Source of the DNA: Antarctobacter heliothermus
GTDB taxonomy: Bacteria > Pseudomonadota > Alphaproteobacteria > Rhodobacterales > Rhodobacteraceae
Length of the DNA stretch: 64,000 nt
Direction of reading: 5' to 3'
NCBI RefSeq assembly: GCF_002237555.1
Contig: NZ_CP022540.1
Coordinates: 4,659,014 to 4,723,013, forward strand
Position numbers and translations under genes: made by a program. Below are positions 37,340 to 46,224 of this stretch, in pieces; position 1 is the stretch's first letter; every line of letters starts with the position of its first letter. Under the pieces are notes generated by a model. The model was given only the letters and a program-made list of their open reading frames with translations, was not told the DNA's origin and ran no database searches.

Positions 37340-38377
37340 ATGAAAGCCATGCTCTACGAGGCCTTCGGATCGGCCCCGGTCGTCACGTCCGTGCCTGATC
37401 CAGCGCCTGCGCCGGGCGGCGTCGTGATCAAGGTCGCGGCCACCGGCCTGTGCCGCAGTGACTGGCACGGCTGGATGGGGCATGACCCCGATATTTCCTT
37501 GCCGCATGTTCCCGGCCATGAATTGGCTGGCACCGTCTCTGCCGTGGGCGCCGGTGTGACCCGCTGGCGCGAGGGCGACCGTGTGACGGTCCCCTTTATC
37601 TGTTCCTGTGGCACCTGCCCGGAATGCCATGCGGGCCATCAACAGGTCTGCGACGCGCAGTTTCAGCCCGGCTTTACCCATTGGGGCAGCTTTGCCGAAT
37701 TTGTCGCCCTGCCGCAGGCCGACCTGAACCTAGTGGCCCTGCCCGAAACCATGGGCTTTGACACCGCCGCCAGCCTTGGTTGCCGTTTTGCCACTGCCTT
37801 TCGCGCCGTGGTCGATCAGGGCCGCGTCCGGGGTGGGGACTGGGTCGCCGTGCATGGCTGCGGCGGCGTCGGCCTGTCGGCCATCATGATCGCGCGGGCC
37901 ATGGGCGCGCAAGTGGTCGCGGTGGACATCGCCGAAGACAAGCTGGCACTGGCCCGCGAGATGGGGGCAATCGCTGCGTTGAATGCGCTGGACGCTGACG
38001 TGCCACAAGCCGTGCAAGACATCACAAAAGGCGGTGCGCATTTGTCGATTGACGCGCTAGGTCATCCGCAGACCTGCGCCGCGTCGATCTTGTCCCTGCG
38101 CAAACGCGGGCGGCATGTTCAGGTCGGCCTGCTGCTTGGGGATCAAAGCCACCCACCCCTGCCGATGGACCGGGTGATCGGGTGGGAGTTGGAGATCCTT
38201 GGCAGCCACGGCATGCAGGCGCATCGCTATCGTGCCATGCTGGACATGATCGAAAGCGGCGCGCTGCACCCCGACCGTTTGGTCGGAGACCGGATCAGCC
38301 TGACGGATGCTGTGCCCGCCCTGATGGCAATGGACAGCTTCCAGGCGCGGGGTGCTACGGTCATCACGTCGTTCTAA
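37340..38377 (+). CDS. Zinc-dependent alcohol dehydrogenase family protein
   Basis: A 345-residue medium-chain dehydrogenase. Catalytic-zinc residues: Cys in GLCRSDWHG and the His-Glu pair in [14 protein letters not shown]. The structural-zinc cysteines are in [18 protein letters not shown]. The Rossmann motif is [19 protein letters not shown]. It is an NAD(P)-linked alcohol or polyol dehydrogenase; the substrate is not deducible. It is in an operon with the M19-like gene and convergent with the M20 hydrolase. Confidence 0.88.
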   Translation: MKAMLYEAFGSAPVVTSVPDPAPAPGGVVIKVAATGLCRSDWHGWMGHDPDISLPHVPGHELAGTVSAVGAGVTRWREGDRVTVPFICSCGTCPECHAGHQQVCDAQFQPGFTHWGSFAEFVALPQADLNLVALPETMGFDTAASLGCRFATAFRAVVDQGRVRGGDWVAVHGCGGVGLSAIMIARAMGAQVVAVDIAEDKLALAREMGAIAALNALDADVPQAVQDITKGGAHLSIDALGHPQTCAASILSLRKRGRHVQVGLLLGDQSHPPLPMDRVIGWELEILGSHGMQAHRYRAMLDMIESGALHPDRLVGDRISLTDAVPALMAMDSFQARGATVITSF

Positions 38378-38390
38378 GCGTGCCGCGGCG

Positions 38391-39536
38391 CTATGGCCTG
38401 CCGAAATCCGCGACCGCGCGCAGAAACAACTGCGCGCCCACCTCGATCAGGGAGTCGGGAAAATCATAGTCCGGCGCATGCAGGGCCGGGCACTCGTCGC
38501 CTGCTCCCAAGAAGATCATAGCAGAGGGCATCGCATTGCCGAACAGGCCAAAGTCCTCAGAGGCGCGCATCGGCAAAGCAGCCTCATGCCGTGGCATGTC
38601 CTGCGCCGCGCGTTCCAGCATGGCGGTGGCATCGGGATGGTTCACGCAGTGGCCAAAGGCCTCATGCACCGTGATCTCAACGTCAAACCCCTGCGCGATC
38701 TCAGCCACCAAGGCCCGCGCCTCTGCCTCCAACGCGGCCATCGCGTCGTCCAGCAAGGTGCGCAGGGTCACATAGATCTCTGCCTCTCCTGGCGCGACCC
38801 CAAAGGCAGGCACACCCAGCCGCGCGTGGGTCACCGTAGCCAGACGAAAGCCCGCATCTTCTGTCGGCAGAGTGCGGGACAGCGCGCCCAACGCGGGGAT
38901 CAAACCGGCCAGCGCGACACCGGGTGACAACCCTTTTTCCGGCTCCGAGGCATGGGCCGTCCGCCCTGACAGCCGCACCTTCAACCCGCGAGAGGCGCAG
39001 TTCACCGGCCCCGCGCGCAGCGCCACCGCCCCGCGCGGCATCCCCGGCAGGTTGTGCAATGATACTGCCATAGTCGCGCCAAGCTCTGCAAAGCGGGGAT
39101 CGTCCAGCACTGCGCGTGCGCCTGCTCCGATCTCTTCGGCCGGTTGGAACAGCAGGATCACACGCGACGCGGGCGGAGAGACGGCCAGCGCCTGCGCCAC
39201 CGCGTGCAGGATTGCCATATGCCCGTCGTGTCCGCACAGATGTGCCACCCCCGAGCGCTGTGACCGATGGGCCGGTTGCCCCGTCTCCATGATTGGCAGC
39301 GCGTCCAGTTCAGCGCGAATCAACAATGCCGCATGTCCCTCGCCAAAGACCGCAGCCACGCCGGTCCCGCCCAGTCCCGTCACAACCTGGCGGGCACCCA
39401 ACGCCGCCATCTCGGCGGCGATACGCGCGGCGGTTTCGCCTTCGTAGCCAGACAATTCCGGCAATCGGTGCAGGTCGTGCCGCAACGCCCGCGCCTTGCC
39501 CAACATTTCGTCGTCCAACGCATCCGCGATGCTCAT
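38391..39536 (-). CDS. M20-family amidohydrolase (hippurate hydrolase/IAA-amino-acid hydrolase-like)
   Basis: A 381-residue metal-dependent amidohydrolase. Metal ligands: HLCGHDGHMAIL (the family signature GHDGH), the Glu pair in LFQPAEEIGAGA, and the C-terminal His in FPDSLIEVG region following MIFLGAGDECPALHAPDYDFP. The dimerisation lid is between about 180 and 290. The family cleaves N-acyl amino acids such as hippurate. I chose the ATG at 39536 (MSIADALDDEML); a frame 57 bases longer reaches into the neighbouring gene's upstream region. It is convergent with the alcohol dehydrogenase. Confidence 0.88.
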   Translation of the reverse strand: MSIADALDDEMLGKARALRHDLHRLPELSGYEGETAARIAAEMAALGARQVVTGLGGTGVAAVFGEGHAALLIRAELDALPIMETGQPAHRSQRSGVAHLCGHDGHMAILHAVAQALAVSPPASRVILLFQPAEEIGAGARAVLDDPRFAELGATMAVSLHNLPGMPRGAVALRAGPVNCASRGLKVRLSGRTAHASEPEKGLSPGVALAGLIPALGALSRTLPTEDAGFRLATVTHARLGVPAFGVAPGEAEIYVTLRTLLDDAMAALEAEARALVAEIAQGFDVEITVHEAFGHCVNHPDATAMLERAAQDMPRHEAALPMRASEDFGLFGNAMPSAMIFLGAGDECPALHAPDYDFPDSLIEVGAQLFLRAVADFGRP

Positions 39537-39639
39537 GCGCCTCTCCCGTATCCTTGTCAGCGCACCCTTCCATGCCACGATACCGGCGGGCAATACCGTG
39601 CCTCTTTCCTCATCGCAGATCTGGTGGCACAGTTATTCC

Positions 39640-41289
39640 ATGAAAGACCTTGCGCCTGCGCCACCGCAAACCGATTTGCGACCACCCGCCGTGGTGATGC
39701 GGTTGGGGCGTCTGGGCGCCGCCTTTCCAACCCGGCTGAGCTTTTTGCGCGTGTTAACCCGCCGCCTGTCCCGTGAAGGCGCGCGCCTGACCCGTCCGGT
39801 CTGGCAGATCGATGCGCAGGGGTATGGCCATGCGGTCTATACCATCGCCCTTGGCGGGCATGACTACAGCCTCGTCGCGGTCTCGACCCACCTGCCGGAT
39901 GAGATGCGCACCGACCGTGTGATCGCAACCGCTTGGGACACGGCCTATGTGCTGTACGACGGAGTACCCGACACAGCGGAAATCGACCGGATTTGCGCCA
40001 CGGCCCCCAAACAAGAGGCTGCCCGCTTTACAGAACGCGACCTTATCTTGAGCCGCGCCAACAAATCGGTGCGCCTGTTCGCCCATGTGGTCGAGCGCCT
40101 GCGGTCGGGCCAACAACCCGACGGCGCGTTGATCAACAGCGTCGGCTACCTGATGCGCACCACCGCCGTCTACGGCAACGGCAAGTTCGGCATCGCCGAC
40201 CGCGCCCTGATCGCGGATCGCCCCGGCATCGAAGGCCCATTTGCCGCCGAAATGCTGACCGTCTGGATGATCCGCAGCTTTACCCATGACCTTGTCGAAC
40301 ACCTTGGTGGCGCGGCGCTTGAACCGCATCTGAAACGCCATCTCGGGATCGGAAACTCGACAGGGTTGGGCATGGCCCCCTTCCTCGTTTCGCACCCTGT
40401 GCTGCTGCACAACTGGACTATGGCCCGCGAAACTGCACTGGCGCGGGTCCGCGCAGTGCCAAAGGTGACCACCGCGCAAAGCGAAACGCTGCTACGCCTT
40501 GCAGACCGGGCCGCCGCCCATTTAGCCGAATGGCAGGTACCCGACCCGCTGCATCAATCCCGAATTGAGCTGTTGCGGGCAGAATGGCCTGCGGTGCGCC
40601 GGGTGTTGACCGCTCTGCCGTCCGACAAGCCGATTGACGCATTTATCCGCGCCTCGCAGACGTTTTCGCCGGACACCCAAGAACTTTGCGTGGCGCTGGT
40701 GCTGGAACCGTTCGGAGAGATCATTGACGATCTTGCTGAACAAATGACCGATCCGCTTGGCCCGCTTTTCCATCCTTTTGAGTCAGCTCAGGCACTGCAA
40801 GAGGCGATCGAGGCTCATTTTCAATGGGCGCTTGCGCTGGACTTTGGGCTCGTCAGCCAGACGCGCCGCTTTTGGTACGTTTCCGAAGAAAAACAAGAGC
40901 CCCGCATGGGCGACCGCTTTGCCGAACCGGGGGCAGAACGGGAAAGCCCGCTGGACATCGCGCGCCGCGTGCAGGCGCTGTATCGCGCGCTGGACGGCGT
41001 GGGCAACCTGCGCGCCTTTCGTAGCGCTCAACCCCACCATGAACTCGCGGTGATGCGAGTCGCCTGTGTCGCTCGGCACGCCTATTGCGAAATCCGTGAC
41101 AATCTGATCGCAGACACCTGCCTGCCCATCAACATGCTGCGCTGCAAGCTGGCCTTCTTCGGCGCAACCAAATTCGATCCAAAGTCCGACCGTTGGACCC
41201 GGATCACGCTCGCGCAGGGCGCACCATTGCCAGAGGATCTGGGGACGGACCGCGCAGATGACTGGTGGCTGGCGGGCCTGACGACATGA
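39640..41289 (+). CDS. Conserved protein of unknown function, coupled to DUF3726
   Basis: A 549-residue soluble protein with no motif I can assign to an enzyme class. The N-terminal part contains VVMRLGRLGAAFPTRLSFLR and a beta-rich stretch (GYGHAVYTIALGGHDYSLVA); the middle is helical and Arg/Leu-rich; near the C-terminus are RRFWYVSEEKQEPR and two conserved-looking cysteines (VACVARHAYCEIRD). I chose the ATG at 39640 (MKDLAPAPPQTD); a longer in-frame start overlaps the M20 gene in the opposite direction. Its TGA overlaps the ATG of the DUF3726 gene (ATGA), so both proteins are co-translated and likely act together. Confidence 0.75.
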   Translation: MKDLAPAPPQTDLRPPAVVMRLGRLGAAFPTRLSFLRVLTRRLSREGARLTRPVWQIDAQGYGHAVYTIALGGHDYSLVAVSTHLPDEMRTDRVIATAWDTAYVLYDGVPDTAEIDRICATAPKQEAARFTERDLILSRANKSVRLFAHVVERLRSGQQPDGALINSVGYLMRTTAVYGNGKFGIADRALIADRPGIEGPFAAEMLTVWMIRSFTHDLVEHLGGAALEPHLKRHLGIGNSTGLGMAPFLVSHPVLLHNWTMARETALARVRAVPKVTTAQSETLLRLADRAAAHLAEWQVPDPLHQSRIELLRAEWPAVRRVLTALPSDKPIDAFIRASQTFSPDTQELCVALVLEPFGEIIDDLAEQMTDPLGPLFHPFESAQALQEAIEAHFQWALALDFGLVSQTRRFWYVSEEKQEPRMGDRFAEPGAERESPLDIARRVQALYRALDGVGNLRAFRSAQPHHELAVMRVACVARHAYCEIRDNLIADTCLPINMLRCKLAFFGATKFDPKSDRWTRITLAQGAPLPEDLGTDRADDWWLAGLTT

Positions 41290-41807
41290 GCTTTTCCGCC
41301 AATGAGATTGCCAGCCTTGCGCACAAGGCCGCACGCGGGGCGGGCTTCCCCCCTCGACAGGCTGACGTCTTTGGTGCGGCGGCGGTCCATCATCTGGCGG
41401 CGGGCGGCACGCCGTCCGCCCTGCGACGCGCACTGGCCGATCCGACCGACAGCCCGATCCTGCGTTTGCCTTTACTGACAGAGGACATCCTGCGCGCCCT
41501 CACCCTGTCCGGACCAGAGGTGACGTTAACCCTGCAACCGGGCGACGAGGCACTGGCGCTTGCCTACACCGCCCTGATGCACATTCATATCGAACGTTCG
41601 GTAGTCGACCGGCCCGAAGGTGCCCCGCCCCGCCTCACGCTATGTGCCGATCTTGACACCCCGACCCGTACCCGCCTGCCCGCGCGCATCGACGCCCCGG
41701 CGGACCTGATCGAACATTTGAGCGGATTGGCTGCTAAAACCCTTGTTGCCCCATCTGTCGCGTCCCGCAATGCAGGCGCGGGGGCTGGAAATATCGACAA
41801 CGACTGA
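41286..41807 (+). CDS. DUF3726 family protein
   Basis: A 173-residue protein starting MSFSANEIASLAHKAARGAG, the signature opening of DUF3726. Downstream are LTLQPGDEALALAYTALMHI and a C-terminal low-complexity end. The family is found in Roseobacter-group and other marine proteobacteria next to a long protein like the one upstream; its function is unknown. The start overlaps the previous stop by four bases. It is followed by 102 bp of non-coding sequence before the ricin-like gene. Confidence 0.75.
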   Translation: MSFSANEIASLAHKAARGAGFPPRQADVFGAAAVHHLAAGGTPSALRRALADPTDSPILRLPLLTEDILRALTLSGPEVTLTLQPGDEALALAYTALMHIHIERSVVDRPEGAPPRLTLCADLDTPTRTRLPARIDAPADLIEHLSGLAAKTLVAPSVASRNAGAGAGNIDND

Positions 41808-41909
41808 CGCACACGCACCAACCTGATGCTTGACCGGACATCGACCCCGTAGCAGGCTTTAATTTCGGCGCAGAGTAACGCGTTCTATTTCAAACATCTG
41901 GATGATCCA

Positions 41910-42509
41910 ATGAAGATACTTTTCGCAGGACTACTGGCGGTTATCGCCACCAGCCCCGCAATGGCCCAAGAATTTACCGGCACTTACCGACTGCAAACCA
42001 TGTTTCAGGCACCAGAAAACAAGTGCTTCGAAGGCAACCGCTTTTCACCTGAGTCCACGCTGGGCGGTGGGGCTTTCATGGACACCTGCCAGAATGTCAC
42101 TGGCCAGCTTTGGAAGATCGAGGCGCAGGGCGGCGGTTGGTTTCGGCTGAAGACCCTGTTTCAAGGGGACGGCAAGTGCCTAGAGGGCAACCGCTTCAGC
42201 CCCGACGCGACGCTAGGAGGCGCGGCCTATATGGACAATTGCCAGAACGTCTCTGGCCAGTTCTGGGCGCTCCAACCGCAAGGAGACGGCTGGTACAGGC
42301 TGAAAACCCAGTTCCAGGGAGAAGGCAAATGCCTGGAAGGCAACCGCTTTAGCCCAGACTCGACGCTGAGCGGTGCGGCCTACATGGACAATTGCCAAAA
42401 CGTCTCTGGCCAGCTTTGGAAATTGGTCCAGACCGATGTGACAGATGCCGCGCCGTCCGATGTGGCCCCAAATGCAGGGTCCGGCGGCGGCACCAGCGAC
42501 AACGGGTGA
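41910..42509 (+). CDS. Secreted three-repeat ricin/beta-trefoil-like lectin
   Basis: A 199-residue exported protein with signal peptide MKILFAGLLAVIATSPAMA and a mature domain made of three consecutive units of 51-52 residues (about 26-77, 78-128 and 129-176). Each unit has the same landmarks: R-L-x-T-x-FQ, KC-EGNRFSP, a GA-MD-CQNV stretch and a G-Q-x-W motif (GQLWKI, GQFWAL, GQLWKL), like the QxW motif of ricin-type beta-trefoils. Each unit has two cysteines. Units 2 and 3 are nearly identical in DNA, so this arose by recent duplication. It is probably a carbohydrate-binding secreted protein; the ligand is unknown. The Gly/Ser/Asp-rich tail is disordered. Confidence 0.75.
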   Translation: MKILFAGLLAVIATSPAMAQEFTGTYRLQTMFQAPENKCFEGNRFSPESTLGGGAFMDTCQNVTGQLWKIEAQGGGWFRLKTLFQGDGKCLEGNRFSPDATLGGAAYMDNCQNVSGQFWALQPQGDGWYRLKTQFQGEGKCLEGNRFSPDSTLSGAAYMDNCQNVSGQLWKLVQTDVTDAAPSDVAPNAGSGGGTSDNG

Positions 42510-42577
42510 AATGGTCCGGGGCCTCTTGCCCCGCCTGACAGAGCATGGTTCTCTCCGGCAAAAACCGGAGAGCCGCC

Positions 42578-43375
42578 ATGCCGCACCCCCTGCTGAATTC
42601 CGATGACATCGCCACTTACCAGCGCGACGGCGTGGTGGTGGTGCGTGGCCTTTTTGCCGACCATATCGAGGCCCTGCGCGACGGCGTCACCCGCAACATG
42701 GACACCCCCGGCCCCTACGCCGCCGAAAACCTGAAGGCGGGCGAAGGCGGGCGCTTTTTCGACGACTATTGCAACTGGCAGCGCATCCCGGAATTCGAGC
42801 AGGTCATCCGCAGCAGTCCCGCCGCCGAGGTGGCCGCCGACCTGATGCAATCCGACAGCGCGCAATTGTTCCACGATCATGTTCTGGTCAAGGAACCCGG
42901 CACATCGAAACCCACGCCCTGGCATCAGGATGGCCCCTACTACTTTGTCGAAGGCCGCCAGACCGTCAGTTTCTGGAGCCCGCTGGACCCGGTAACACAG
43001 GCCACCCTGCGCTGCGTTGCAGGCTCACATCTCTGGGACAAACCCGTGCTACCGACCCGCTGGCTGTCCGAAGAAAACTTCTACCCCGACGACAGTACCT
43101 ACATGCCGGTGCCCGACCCGGACGCGCAGGGGATGGATGTGCGCGAATGGGCGTTGGAGCCGGGCGATGCCGTGGCGTTCAACTTTGGCATCCTGCACGG
43201 CGCACGCGGCAACAACAGCGACGCGCGCCGCCGTGCCTTTTCGCTGCGGATGGTGGGCGATGATGCGCGCTACACGACCCGTCCGGGGCCGACCTCACCG
43301 CCGTTTCCCGGCCATGACATGAAACAGGGTCAGCGCCTGCGCGAAGACTGGTTTCCAGTGCTGTTTCGCCGCTAG
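42578..43375 (+). CDS. Phytanoyl-CoA dioxygenase (PhyH) family protein
   Basis: A 265-residue Fe(II)/2-oxoglutarate oxygenase. The iron facial triad is seen as His and Asp in PTPWHQDGPYYFV and the distal His in FNFGILHGARGNNS, followed by the 2-oxoglutarate-binding Arg (DARRRAFSLRMVG). It starts at the ATG at 42578 with CCGGAGAGCC just before it. Enzymes of this family hydroxylate various small substrates, including quaternary amines and phosphonates; the specific one is not evident. It is convergent with truA, five bases apart. Confidence 0.87.
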   Translation: MPHPLLNSDDIATYQRDGVVVVRGLFADHIEALRDGVTRNMDTPGPYAAENLKAGEGGRFFDDYCNWQRIPEFEQVIRSSPAAEVAADLMQSDSAQLFHDHVLVKEPGTSKPTPWHQDGPYYFVEGRQTVSFWSPLDPVTQATLRCVAGSHLWDKPVLPTRWLSEENFYPDDSTYMPVPDPDAQGMDVREWALEPGDAVAFNFGILHGARGNNSDARRRAFSLRMVGDDARYTTRPGPTSPPFPGHDMKQGQRLREDWFPVLFRR

Positions 43376-43379
43376 GCTA

Positions 43380-44147
43380 TCAGGCGAACGGATCGTCGGG
43401 ATAGCCGACACCCATCAGGCTCAGGCCGTGCGGAGGGCAGACCGGCCCACAGGCAGACCTTTCGCGCGCCTCCAGCGCGGTTCGCACACGGTCGGGTTCC
43501 CACGCGCCCGAACCGACCCGCTCCAGCGTGCCGACGATTGAGCGCACCTGATTGTGCAAAAAAGACCGCGCCCGCAGGCGAAAATGGATTTCCGGACCTC
43601 CCAGCCCGTCGACTTGTTCTATCGTGATTTCATCCAGAGTCTTCACTGGTGATTTGGACTGACACATCACCGACCGGAAGGTGGTAAAGTCATGCAATCC
43701 GATCAAATGCGCCGCACCTGCACGCATCGCATCCGCGTCCAGTGGATGGTTCACACGCCAGACTTGCCCGGACTCCAGCGTCGCGGGCGCGCGGCGCATC
43801 AAGAGGCGAAACAGATAGCGCCGCTCCACCGCCGAAAACCGCGCGTGCCAGTCGTCGTCAACCCGCGCCGCCTGCCGGATCGCCACCGGCAAAGGTTTGA
43901 GGTGATGGTTCAGCGCCTCGGACAGCCGGAACGGATCCCAGTCCTTGGCCATGTCACATTGTGCCACCTGCCCGCGCGCGTGGACGCCCGCATCCGTCCG
44001 CCCAGCCGCTGCGATGGTGTGATCGCGCGGCTCTAGCCGGGCCAGCGCGGCCTCTATGGCGCCCTGAACCGACGGCTGATCCGCCTGCCGCTGCCAACCC
44101 GCAAACGGGCGACCATCATATTCCACGAGTAAAGCATATCTGGGCAT
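43380..44147 (-). CDS. truA: tRNA pseudouridine synthase A
   Basis: A 255-residue TruA, which makes pseudouridine at positions 38-40 of tRNA anticodon arms. It starts [20 protein letters not shown], and the catalytic Asp is in [16 protein letters not shown]. The C-terminal region has [14 protein letters not shown] chose the ATG at 44147, the family start; a frame running to 44258 adds unrelated residues. It is convergent with the PhyH gene. Confidence 0.94.
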   Translation of the reverse strand: MPRYALLVEYDGRPFAGWQRQADQPSVQGAIEAALARLEPRDHTIAAAGRTDAGVHARGQVAQCDMAKDWDPFRLSEALNHHLKPLPVAIRQAARVDDDWHARFSAVERRYLFRLLMRRAPATLESGQVWRVNHPLDADAMRAGAAHLIGLHDFTTFRSVMCQSKSPVKTLDEITIEQVDGLGGPEIHFRLRARSFLHNQVRSIVGTLERVGSGAWEPDRVRTALEARERSACGPVCPPHGLSLMGVGYPDDPFA

Positions 44148-44335
44148 GACCCGCGTCCTAGCGCCCCGCCCGCCATAGGGCAATCCCGGCGAGGGTCCGC
44201 GCGCGTGACAGGTGGGGTGCGATGGGCGTCCCGCGCGTGGGCACAATATCGGCCACATTCCCCGCCCCCGCCTCTGGCCCCGCGCGCAACCAGTGACTAA
44301 GTTGCCAGCGAACCACAGGACAAGGCCCGCCCCTC

Positions 44336-45751
44336 ATGGTCATTGGCACCATCGCCGACACACTCACCCGCAGCGTCGAAAATGTCACCGGCACCCTGTC
44401 GGAGACGTTCATTGAACCCACCTTGCGGCTGGGCGTGACGGGCCTGTCGCGGGCGGGCAAGACCGTCTTTATCACCTCATTGGTCGCTAATCTGATGGAT
44501 CGCGCCCGGATGCCGCAACTGGTGGCCGAAAGCGAAAGCCGCATCCTGTCCGCCTTCTTGCAACCGCAACCGGACGACACCCTGCCTCGCTTTGACTATG
44601 AAACCCATCTGGCTGCACTGACGGCGCGTGCGCCGCATTGGCCGGACAGCACCCGCGCCGTGTCTGAACTGCGGCTATCGCTAAAGATCCGTCCCTCTGG
44701 CCTGCTGTCCGGCCTGCAGGGGCCGCGCACGCTGCATCTGGATATCGTCGACTACCCCGGTGAATGGCTGTTGGACCTGTCGTTGCTGGACAAATCCTAT
44801 GCCGATTGGTCGCGCGACATGCTGGATCGGCTGGCGTTGCGCCCCGGTGGGCCAGAGACCCGCACCCTGCTGGAAAGCGAAGACAGCACGCAAGATCTTG
44901 ATGAAACCCGCGCGCGCCTGTTGTCCGACGCCTATACCGCCGCGCTACACACCGCGCGCAACGCGGGATTTTCCGACTGTTCGCCGGGGAGGTTCCTGCT
45001 GCCCGGAGAGCTTGAAGGTTCTCCCGTCCTGACCTTTGCCCCGTTGCCGCCCGTTGACAGCGCCCCGCGCCGGTCGCTCTACCGCGAGTTCGAGCGTCGT
45101 TTCGACAGCTACAAGGCGCGCGTCGTCAAACCGTTTTTCCGCGATCATTTCAGCCGGATCGATCGTCAGATCGTGCTGGTCGATGCCCTGGGCGCGATCC
45201 ATGCCGGCCCCCGCGCCATGGAGGATCTGCGCCGCACATTGGCCGAGATCCTGACCGCCTTCCGGCCCGGCACCAACGCCTTTCTGACCAATCTCTTCAT
45301 GGGCAAACGGGTTGAAAAAATTCTGTTCGCGGCGACCAAGGCTGACCACCTGCACCACCTCCAGCACGGCAGACTGACAGCGATCATGGAGGCCCTGACC
45401 CGCGAGGCGCGCGACCGCGCGCGGTTTGCCGGCGCGGAGACGCAGGCAATGTCACTGGCTGCGCTGCGGGCGACCACGGAACAGGTGATCCAGCATCAGG
45501 GCAGCGATCTGCCTTGTGTGCGCGGAACGCTGTTGGAAACCGGCAAGCAGGCCGCATTCTATCCCGGAGCCCTGCCGGAAGATCCTTCGCATCTGTTGGG
45601 AACTGCCCGCGAGGGGGCGGAGAACTGGCTTGATCAGGACTATTCGGTGATGAACTTTGCCCCCGCGCCACTGGTGCTGAAACCGGGCGAAGGGCCGCCG
45701 CACATCCGGCTGGACCGTGCCGCGCAATTTCTGATCGGGGACAAGCTGTGA
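44336..45751 (+). CDS. YcjX-family P-loop GTPase/ATPase
   Basis: A 471-residue protein of the YcjX/DUF463 family. The nucleotide-binding loop is LGVTGLSRAGKTVFITSLV (GxxxxGKT), followed by LHLDIVDYPGEWLLDLSLL (switch II-like) and ILFAATKADHLHHLQ. YcjX proteins are stress-linked P-loop NTPases of uncertain role, often next to YcjF. Here the GNAT gene starts by overlapping its stop (GTGA), and the YcjF-type gene comes next, so the three are translationally coupled. Confidence 0.87.
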   Translation: MVIGTIADTLTRSVENVTGTLSETFIEPTLRLGVTGLSRAGKTVFITSLVANLMDRARMPQLVAESESRILSAFLQPQPDDTLPRFDYETHLAALTARAPHWPDSTRAVSELRLSLKIRPSGLLSGLQGPRTLHLDIVDYPGEWLLDLSLLDKSYADWSRDMLDRLALRPGGPETRTLLESEDSTQDLDETRARLLSDAYTAALHTARNAGFSDCSPGRFLLPGELEGSPVLTFAPLPPVDSAPRRSLYREFERRFDSYKARVVKPFFRDHFSRIDRQIVLVDALGAIHAGPRAMEDLRRTLAEILTAFRPGTNAFLTNLFMGKRVEKILFAATKADHLHHLQHGRLTAIMEALTREARDRARFAGAETQAMSLAALRATTEQVIQHQGSDLPCVRGTLLETGKQAAFYPGALPEDPSHLLGTAREGAENWLDQDYSVMNFAPAPLVLKPGEGPPHIRLDRAAQFLIGDKL

Positions 45752-46224
45752 ACAGACGTGAGATCACCCTGCGCCCCGCTCAACCCGGCGATGCGGGCAA
45801 GCTTGGCGCGATGATCACCGAAGCGGTCGAGGCCCACGCGTGGAAACCGCGCCTGCATTCGGCGGCACAGGACATCGCACACACCGGCAAGATGATTGAT
45901 CGCGGCTGGGTCACTGTCGCCGAACTGGGGTCCGCCGTGGCCGCGTTTATCGCCCGCGACGGCAACGAGGTCGATGCGCTGTTTGTGGCCACTTGGGCGC
46001 AGGGTCAGGGGCTCGGCACGGCGCTGCTGGAGGATGCCAAGACGCACACCGACAGACTGGAGCTGTGGACCTTTCAGGAAAACACCGGGGCGCAGCGGTT
46101 CTACCTGCAACAGGGATTTGACGAGGTGGCCCGCACCGACGGCGACAAGAACGAAGAAGGCCTGCCAGACATCCGCTACCTGTGGCAACGCCCCACCGCC
46201 CCCCTTCCGGAGCAATCGACATGA
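45748..46224 (+). CDS. GNAT-family N-acetyltransferase
   Basis: A 158-residue GNAT protein. It starts with GTG at 45748 (MNRREITLRPAQPGD). The acetyl-CoA-binding region is ALFVATWAQGQGLGTALLEDAK (the R/Q-x-x-G-x-G/A motif is Q-G-Q-G-L-G), followed by QENTGAQRFYLQQGFDEVAR with the conserved Tyr and motif B. The acceptor is not known. Its start overlaps the ycjX stop, and its stop overlaps the next start (ATGA). Confidence 0.85.
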   Translation: MNRREITLRPAQPGDAGKLGAMITEAVEAHAWKPRLHSAAQDIAHTGKMIDRGWVTVAELGSAVAAFIARDGNEVDALFVATWAQGQGLGTALLEDAKTHTDRLELWTFQENTGAQRFYLQQGFDEVARTDGDKNEEGLPDIRYLWQRPTAPLPEQST

